Assembly (NCBI RefSeq): GCF_001514195.1
Contig: NZ_KQ948736.1
Location: 252,895 to 316,894, forward strand
DNA: 64,000 bases
Source of the DNA: Streptomyces griseorubiginosus
Lineage (GTDB): Bacteria; Actinomycetota; Actinomycetes; Streptomycetales; Streptomycetaceae
Direction: 5' to 3'
Shown: positions 59,234 through 64,000 of the stretch, one piece after another
Position numbering within the stretch: the stretch's first letter is position 1
Layout of the letters: every line of letters begins with the position of its first letter
Program-made: the position numbers and the translations under genes
Notes under the pieces: generated by a model
The model's input: the letters and a program-made list of their open reading frames with translations, nothing else
Database searches by the model: none
Told to the model about the DNA's origin: nothing

Positions 59234-61149
59234 TCCTTCTCCTTGACGTCAACCTGTTGCCGCCCGACGGCTCCGACCTGGTCCTTGACGGCAAGGCTCG
59301 CACTGATCCGCCCCGCCACCTCGACCGGCGTCAGCCCGATGTCGGCGAGCACCTCGCCCCGCTTGGCGTGTGCGAGGAACTGCTCCGGGATCCCGAACCG
59401 CCGTACGGGCACGTCGACTTCGGCGTCCCCGAGGGCCAGCTCGACCGCGGCGCCCACCCCGGCGGCCCGGCTGTTGTCCTCGACGACGGCCACCAGCCGG
59501 TGCTCGGCGGCGAGGCCCGGCAGCGCGGGGTCGACGGGCTTGACCCACCGGGGGTCCACGACCGTGCAGTCGATGCCGCGCGCCTCCAGCAGCTCGGCCG
59601 CCTGGAGGCAGACGGGCGCCATGACACCGACGGCGACGAGAAGCACCTGGGGGCGCTCCCCGCGATGGAGCACGTCCATGCCGCCCACGTGGTCCACGGC
59701 CGGGACCGCGGGCCCCGCCGACTCCTTGGGGAACCGCACCAGCGTCGGCGCGTCGTCCACGGCGACCGCTTCCCTGAGCTGGGCCCGCAGCTGGTCGGCG
59801 TCGCGGGGCGCGGCGATCCTCAGGCCGGGCACGACCTGAAGGATCGACATGTCCCACATGCCGTTGTGCGAGGCCCCGTCGACCCCCGTGACCCCGGCCC
59901 GGTCCAGGACGAACGTGACGCCGCAGCGGTGCAGGGCGACATCCATCAGGAGCTGGTCGAAGGCGCGGTTCAGGAAGGTCGCGTAGACGGCGACGACGGG
60001 GTGCAGCCCGCCCGTCGCGAGACCGGCCGCGGAGACCGCCGCGTGCTGCTCGGCGATGCCGACGTCCCACACCCGGTCCGGGAACCGGGCGGCGAACTTG
60101 CCGAGGCCGACGGGGTGCAGCATGGCCGCCGTGATCGCCACGACGTCCTCGCGCTCCTCCCCGATCGCGACGATCTCGTCGCCGAACACCGAGGTCCAGG
60201 AGGGCCCGTTGGAGGGCGCCAGCGGCTCGCAGGTGAGGGGGTCCATCACACCGACGGTGTGGAAGTGGTCCTCCTCGTGGGCGAGGGCGGGCTCGTAGCC
60301 CCGGCCCTTCTCGGTCAGACAGTGCACGAGCACCGGACCGTGGAACCGTTTCGCCCGCCGGAGCGCCGACTCCACGGCCCCGATGTCGTGCCCGTCGATC
60401 GGGCCGACGTATTTCAGCCCGAGGTCCTCGAACATGCCCTGCGGGGCGAAGGCGTCCTTGAAGCCCTTCTTCGCCCCGTGCAGGGACTCGTAGATGGTGC
60501 CGCCCACCAGCGGGGTCTTCAGGAGTACGTCCTTGCCCCAGGCCAGCACCTTCTCGTAACCGTCGGTGGTGCGCAGGGTGGCCAGGTGGTTGGCGAGGCC
60601 GCCGATGGTCGGCGAGTACGAGCGCTCGTTGTCGTTGACGACGATGATCAGCGGCCGGTCCTTGGCGGCCGCGATGTTGTTGAGCGCCTCCCAAGCCATG
60701 CCGCCGGTGAGCGCGCCGTCGCCGATGACCGCGACCACGTGTCCCTTGTCGCCCTGCACCTGGCGGGCCTTGGCGAGCCCGTCGGCCCAGCCGAGCGCGG
60801 TGGAGGCGTGGCTGTTCTCGACGATGTCGTGCTCGGACTCCTCCCGCGAGGGGTAGCCCGACAGGCCGCCCTTGCCGCGCAGCTTGGAGAAGTCCTGACG
60901 GCCCGTCAGGATCTTGTGCACATAGCTCTGATGGCCGGTGTCCCAGACGATGCGGTCGACCGGCGACTCGAAGACCCGGTGGAGCGCGATGGTCAGTTCC
61001 ACCACCCCCAGGTTGGGCCCGAGGTGGCCGCCGGTCCTGGCGACCGCGTGCACCAGGAACTCCCTGATCTCTTCGGACAGTTCACCGAGATCCGATTCGG
61101 ACAGCGCCTTCAGGTCGCGTGGTCCCCGGATGTTCTCCAGAATGGTCAC
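59230..61149 (-). CDS. dxs: 1-deoxy-D-xylulose-5-phosphate synthase
   Basis: A 639-residue thiamine-diphosphate enzyme with GTG start. [22 protein letters not shown] and [16 protein letters not shown] are N-terminal blocks, [21 protein letters not shown] the ThDP-binding GDG motif, [12 protein letters not shown] follows, and [22 protein letters not shown] holds the catalytic Glu. It makes DXP from pyruvate and glyceraldehyde-3-phosphate, the first MEP step. As it sits inside the hopanoid operon it probably boosts precursor supply for hopanoids in addition to a housekeeping dxs elsewhere. Confidence 0.95.
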   Translation of the reverse strand: MTILENIRGPRDLKALSESDLGELSEEIREFLVHAVARTGGHLGPNLGVVELTIALHRVFESPVDRIVWDTGHQSYVHKILTGRQDFSKLRGKGGLSGYPSREESEHDIVENSHASTALGWADGLAKARQVQGDKGHVVAVIGDGALTGGMAWEALNNIAAAKDRPLIIVVNDNERSYSPTIGGLANHLATLRTTDGYEKVLAWGKDVLLKTPLVGGTIYESLHGAKKGFKDAFAPQGMFEDLGLKYVGPIDGHDIGAVESALRRAKRFHGPVLVHCLTEKGRGYEPALAHEEDHFHTVGVMDPLTCEPLAPSNGPSWTSVFGDEIVAIGEEREDVVAITAAMLHPVGLGKFAARFPDRVWDVGIAEQHAAVSAAGLATGGLHPVVAVYATFLNRAFDQLLMDVALHRCGVTFVLDRAGVTGVDGASHNGMWDMSILQVVPGLRIAAPRDADQLRAQLREAVAVDDAPTLVRFPKESAGPAVPAVDHVGGMDVLHRGERPQVLLVAVGVMAPVCLQAAELLEARGIDCTVVDPRWVKPVDPALPGLAAEHRLVAVVEDNSRAAGVGAAVELALGDAEVDVPVRRFGIPEQFLAHAKRGEVLADIGLTPVEVAGRISASLAVKDQVGAVGRQQVDVKEKE

Positions 61150-61176
61150 GCTCGGGCCCCCTTCGGTCCGTGCTGC

Positions 61177-62334
61177 TCAACTCACGGTGACGGCCGGCTC
61201 CCCCGACGCGACGCCGTCCTTCTCCATCTGCTCGGCGATCTTCATCGCCTCCTCGATGAGGGTCTCCACGATCTTCGACTCGGGTACGGTCTTGACGACT
61301 TCCCCCTTCACGAAGATCTGCCCCTTGCCGTTGCCGGACGCGACCCCGAGGTCCGCCTCCCGCGCCTCGCCGGGACCGTTGACCACACACCCCATCACCG
61401 CGACCCGCAGGGGCACTTCCATGCCCTCCAGACCCGCCGTGACCTCGTCGGCCAGCTTGTAGACGTCGACCTGCGCCCGCCCGCAGGACGGACACGACAC
61501 GATCTCCAGGCGCCGCTGCCTGAGCCCCAGCGACTCCAGGATCTGGATGCCGACCTTGACCTCCTCGGCGGGCGGCGCGCTCAGGGACACCCGGATGGTG
61601 TCGCCGATGCCCCGGGACAGCAGCGCCCCGAAGGCCACGGCCGATTTGATCGTCCCCTGGAACGCGGGCCCGGCCTCCGTGACACCGAGGTGCAGCGGGT
61701 AGTCGCACTGGGCGGCGAGCTGCCTGTACGCCTCGATCATGACGACCGGGTCGTTGTGCTTGACGGAGATCTTGATGTCGCGGAAGTCGTGCTCCTCGAA
61801 GAGCGAGGCCTCCCACAGCGCGCTCTCCACGAGCGCCTCCGGGGTCGCCCTGCCGTACTTCTGGAGCAGACGGCGGTCCAGGGAGCCCGCGTTGACCCCG
61901 ATCCGGATCGGCGTGCCGTGATCCTTCGCGGCCTTCGCGATCTCCTTGACCTTGTCGTCGAACTGCTTGATGTTGCCGGGGTTGACGCGGACGGCCGCGC
62001 AGCCGGCCTCGATCGCCGCGAACACGTACTTCGGCTGGAAGTGGATGTCCGCGATCACCGGGATCTGCGACTTGCGCGCGATGGTCGCCAGCGCGTCCGC
62101 GTCGTCCTGCGTGGGACAGGCGACGCGGACGATCTGGCAGCCGGACGCGGTGAGTTCGGCGATCTGCTGGAGGGTGGCGCCGATGTCGGACGTACGGGTC
62201 GTCGTCATCGACTGCACCGACACCGGGGCCCCGCCCCCGACCGCCACCGGCCCGACCATGATCTGCCGCGACACGCGCCGCTCGGCGATCGGCCGGACCG
62301 GTACCTCGGGGACGCCCAAGGGGATGGCGGTCAT
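61177..62334 (-). CDS. ispG: 4-hydroxy-3-methylbut-2-enyl-diphosphate synthase
   Basis: A 385-residue [4Fe-4S] enzyme starting [49 protein letters not shown] is the TIM-barrel N-terminus; [15 protein letters not shown] and [20 protein letters not shown] carry the three cluster cysteines. It reduces MEcPP to HMBPP, the penultimate MEP step. It lies 27 bp before dxs and four bases after hpnH in the operon. Like dxs it is likely a second copy devoted to hopanoid supply. Confidence 0.95.
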   Translation of the reverse strand: MTAIPLGVPEVPVRPIAERRVSRQIMVGPVAVGGGAPVSVQSMTTTRTSDIGATLQQIAELTASGCQIVRVACPTQDDADALATIARKSQIPVIADIHFQPKYVFAAIEAGCAAVRVNPGNIKQFDDKVKEIAKAAKDHGTPIRIGVNAGSLDRRLLQKYGRATPEALVESALWEASLFEEHDFRDIKISVKHNDPVVMIEAYRQLAAQCDYPLHLGVTEAGPAFQGTIKSAVAFGALLSRGIGDTIRVSLSAPPAEEVKVGIQILESLGLRQRRLEIVSCPSCGRAQVDVYKLADEVTAGLEGMEVPLRVAVMGCVVNGPGEAREADLGVASGNGKGQIFVKGEVVKTVPESKIVETLIEEAMKIAEQMEKDGVASGEPAVTVS

Positions 62335-62338
62335 GGCA

Positions 62339-63361
62339 CTACTCGCGGTTTCCGGAGACCGTCTCGCGCATGGCGCGCAGCGACTCCTTGAGCGAGCCCA
62401 TGGTGGCGAGGACGGCGGTCGGCTCATAACCACAGTGCGCCATGCAGTTGGCGCAGCGCGGGTCCTTGCCGCGGCCGTACTTGTCCCAGTCCGTCTCCTC
62501 GATGAGTTCGCGGTACGTCGGCACGTACCCGTCGCTCATCAGGTAGCAGGGGCGCTGCCAGCCGAACAGGGAGTAGTTGGGGATCGCCCAGGCCGTGCAC
62601 GGGAAGTCGACCTTGCCCTCCAGGAAGTCCAGGAAGAGCGGGGAGTGGTTGAGCCGCCACTTCTTGCGGTTGCCGCCCGCGAAGGCCTTCTTGAACAGCT
62701 CGCGGGTCTGCTCCACGCCCAGGAAGTGCTCCTGGTCGGGCGCCTTCTCGTAGGCGTAGGCGGGCGAGATCATCATCTCGTCGACCTTGAGGTCGTCGTT
62801 GAGGAAGTTGAGCACCTCGATGATGGTCTGCGGGGTGTCGGTGTTGAAGAAGGTCGAGTTGGTGGTGACCCGGAAGCCGCGCTTCTTGGCCTCCTTGATC
62901 GCCTCCACGGCCTCGTCGAACACCCCCTCCTTCGCCACGGACTCGTCGTGCCGCTCGCGCAGCCCGTCGATGTGCACCGCGAAGGCGAAGTAGGGGGAGG
63001 GCGTGAACTTGTCCATCTTCTTGCGCAGCAGCATGGCGTTGGTGCAGAGGAAGACGTACTTCTTCTTCGCCACCAACTGCCGCACGATCTCGTCGATCTG
63101 AGGGTGCATCAGCGGTTCACCGCCGGCGATGGACACCATCGGCGCACCGGATTCCAACACCGCCCCGACGGCCTGCGCCACCGGCATGCGCTGCTTGAGC
63201 ACGCCCGCCGGATGCTGGATCTTGCCGCAGCCCTCACACTTCAGGTTGCACGCGAAGAGAGGTTCCAGCTCCACGATCAGCGGGAACTTGTCCCGCTTGC
63301 GGAGCTTCTGTTCGGCCAAGTATGTAGCGACCTTGATGGACTGACGCAGCGGCATGGCCAT
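62339..63361 (-). CDS. hpnH: Radical SAM adenosyl-hopene transferase HpnH
   Basis: A 340-residue radical SAM enzyme starting [20 protein letters not shown], the typical HpnH opening, behind [22 protein letters not shown] is the C-x3-C-x2-C cluster motif, [17 protein letters not shown] the GGE motif, and the SPASM-like end has [17 protein letters not shown]. It adds the 5'-deoxyadenosyl radical to diploptene, giving adenosylhopane, the first step of C35 hopanoid side-chain synthesis. Confidence 0.95.
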   Translation of the reverse strand: MAMPLRQSIKVATYLAEQKLRKRDKFPLIVELEPLFACNLKCEGCGKIQHPAGVLKQRMPVAQAVGAVLESGAPMVSIAGGEPLMHPQIDEIVRQLVAKKKYVFLCTNAMLLRKKMDKFTPSPYFAFAVHIDGLRERHDESVAKEGVFDEAVEAIKEAKKRGFRVTTNSTFFNTDTPQTIIEVLNFLNDDLKVDEMMISPAYAYEKAPDQEHFLGVEQTRELFKKAFAGGNRKKWRLNHSPLFLDFLEGKVDFPCTAWAIPNYSLFGWQRPCYLMSDGYVPTYRELIEETDWDKYGRGKDPRCANCMAHCGYEPTAVLATMGSLKESLRAMRETVSGNRE

Positions 63362-63366
63362 CTGGC

Positions 63367-64000
63367 TCACCTCCTGGGGAGCAGCAAGGAACGGTGCCAT
63401 TCGTAGTAAGCGGGAAGGACGGAACGAAGGACGCGGAAGGCCGATATTCCACCGCGTACCGTGCCGATCCGGACGAGTTCATGTTGTGGAGCGTCCACGA
63501 CCACCCGGACGGCCGCAACAGGGCGCTCGCCCGCGCGCACGGCGCTCAGGAGCGTGGCCGCGGACTCCATGTCGACCGCGATCGCGCCGGTCGCGAGCAG
63601 CTCCGACCGCTCGTGACCGCGGACGACGTGATCGGAGCCGGTGAGGGGTCCGGTGTGCACGGTACGTCCCGGTACGGCCCGTACGAGCTCCTTGACCAGT
63701 AGGTCGGTCTGCACACAGGGAACGGTTCCGTCCGGATCCCGGGTCTCCTCGGCGACGACCAGGTCGCCGGGGTGCATCCCGGGGGCGAGGCCCGCGCAGA
63801 AGCCGGTGGCGAGGACGGCGGCCCCGTCGAGCGCGGGGTCCGCGAGGGCCTCGGTGACGGCTCGGGTGGCCGCCCTCGGCCCCATGCCGGTCCGGAGCAC
63901 GGTGACCGGCCCGCCGGCCCCGCCGCGGTCGCCGGTGCGCAGGGCGAGGTGCTCGATGCCGAGGGCGCAGGCGATCAGCAGGGGGGCGGTGGCGGGCCCG
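63367..64000 (-). CDS. hpnG: Hopanoid phosphorylase HpnG, 5' end beyond window
   Basis: About 211 codons are present; the start lies past the right edge. The visible frame reads from PATAPLLIACALGIEHLAL through VLRTGMGPRAATRAV, VLATGFCAGLAPGMHPGDLVVAEE and AIAVDMESAATLLSAV, the purine-nucleoside-phosphorylase fold with its M-E-S/M ribose-site signature. HpnG cleaves adenine from adenosylhopane to form phosphoribosylhopane or ribosylhopane. It is five bases upstream of hpnH. Family members are about 210-260 residues, so only a short N-terminal part is missing. Confidence 0.88.
   Translation of the reverse strand, partial: GPATAPLLIACALGIEHLALRTGDRGGAGGPVTVLRTGMGPRAATRAVTEALADPALDGAAVLATGFCAGLAPGMHPGDLVVAEETRDPDGTVPCVQTDLLVKELVRAVPGRTVHTGPLTGSDHVVRGHERSELLATGAIAVDMESAATLLSAVRAGERPVAAVRVVVDAPQHELVRIGTVRGGISAFRVLRSVLPAYYEWHRSLLLPRR

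Noticed and set aside
58990..62391. 1133-residue plus-strand frame opposite dxs and ispG
   Set aside because: It overlaps two certain enzyme genes and has no domain of its own.

Overview
The window is very GC-rich, with strong third-position GC bias, dense genes on both strands, many GTG starts and AGGAGG-type ribosome binding sites. Its gene content (WhiB-like protein, DUF574 methyltransferases, a cvnABCD conservon, DUF6126/XRE-cupin pair, hopanoid genes, GPP34, DUF309, DUF3140) points firmly to Streptomyces chromosomal DNA. The hopanoid genes hpnG-hpnH-ispG-dxs-hpnO follow the order known from S. coelicolor. I saw no insertion sequence, prophage or CRISPR array.

Layout. 1-12 kb: a surface-polysaccharide locus. 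A Tat-exported beta-helix protein (cut by the left edge) lies opposite a glycosyltransferase and a flippase. These converge on a tightly packed six-gene minus-strand operon: fused aminotransferase/nucleotide-sugar dehydratase, LCP ligase, GT4 transferase, Wzz/BY-kinase-like protein, O-antigen-ligase-like protein and TylF-type methyltransferase. 12-23 kb: TetR regulator, aldo/keto reductase with a palindromic promoter, NUDIX enzyme, tRNA-Pro, DUF309 protein, cobF, a DHA2 efflux pump with a C-terminal extension, a zinc-ribbon protein, cobK, a TauE/SafE permease, then a coupled wbl-dps-DUF3140 unit. 22.5-28 kb: two DUF574 methyltransferases around a small K+ channel, then a split-FluG-like operon (glutamine-synthetase-like enzyme, amidohydrolase) and a DUF4916 protein. 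28-35 kb: DUF2218, sugar kinase/class II aldolase with a divergent TetR and clear operator, DUF1905, GH43, GntR divergent from serine hydroxymethyltransferase, second tRNA-Pro. 35-40 kb: GNAT/XRE-cupin pair, LysR regulator, kbl-tdh threonine catabolism. 40-46 kb: GPP34 protein, a GAF protein and the cvnABCD conservon. 47-57 kb: metallo-hydrolase, ELFV dehydrogenase, TetR, SGNH hydrolase, DUF6250 protein, a LysM-M23 peptidase behind a c-di-AMP (ydaO) riboswitch, GH36 alpha-galactosidase, tyrosine phosphatase. 57-64 kb: XRE-cupin/DUF6126 pair and the hopanoid/MEP operon, which runs off the right edge.

Common themes: small divergent regulator/target pairs with recognisable palindromic operators; one-carbon and glycine metabolism (SHMT, Kbl, Tdh) gathered in one stretch; and cell-envelope functions throughout (exopolysaccharide, LCP, M23, hopanoids). 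The most unusual feature is a recurring pattern of short tandem duplications that start at stop codons. At least seven genes between 15.6 and 41.8 kb, on both strands, show a 17-74 bp unit containing the stop codon repeated immediately downstream; at two of them the repeats have grown into longer arrays (25-bp and 18-bp periods).
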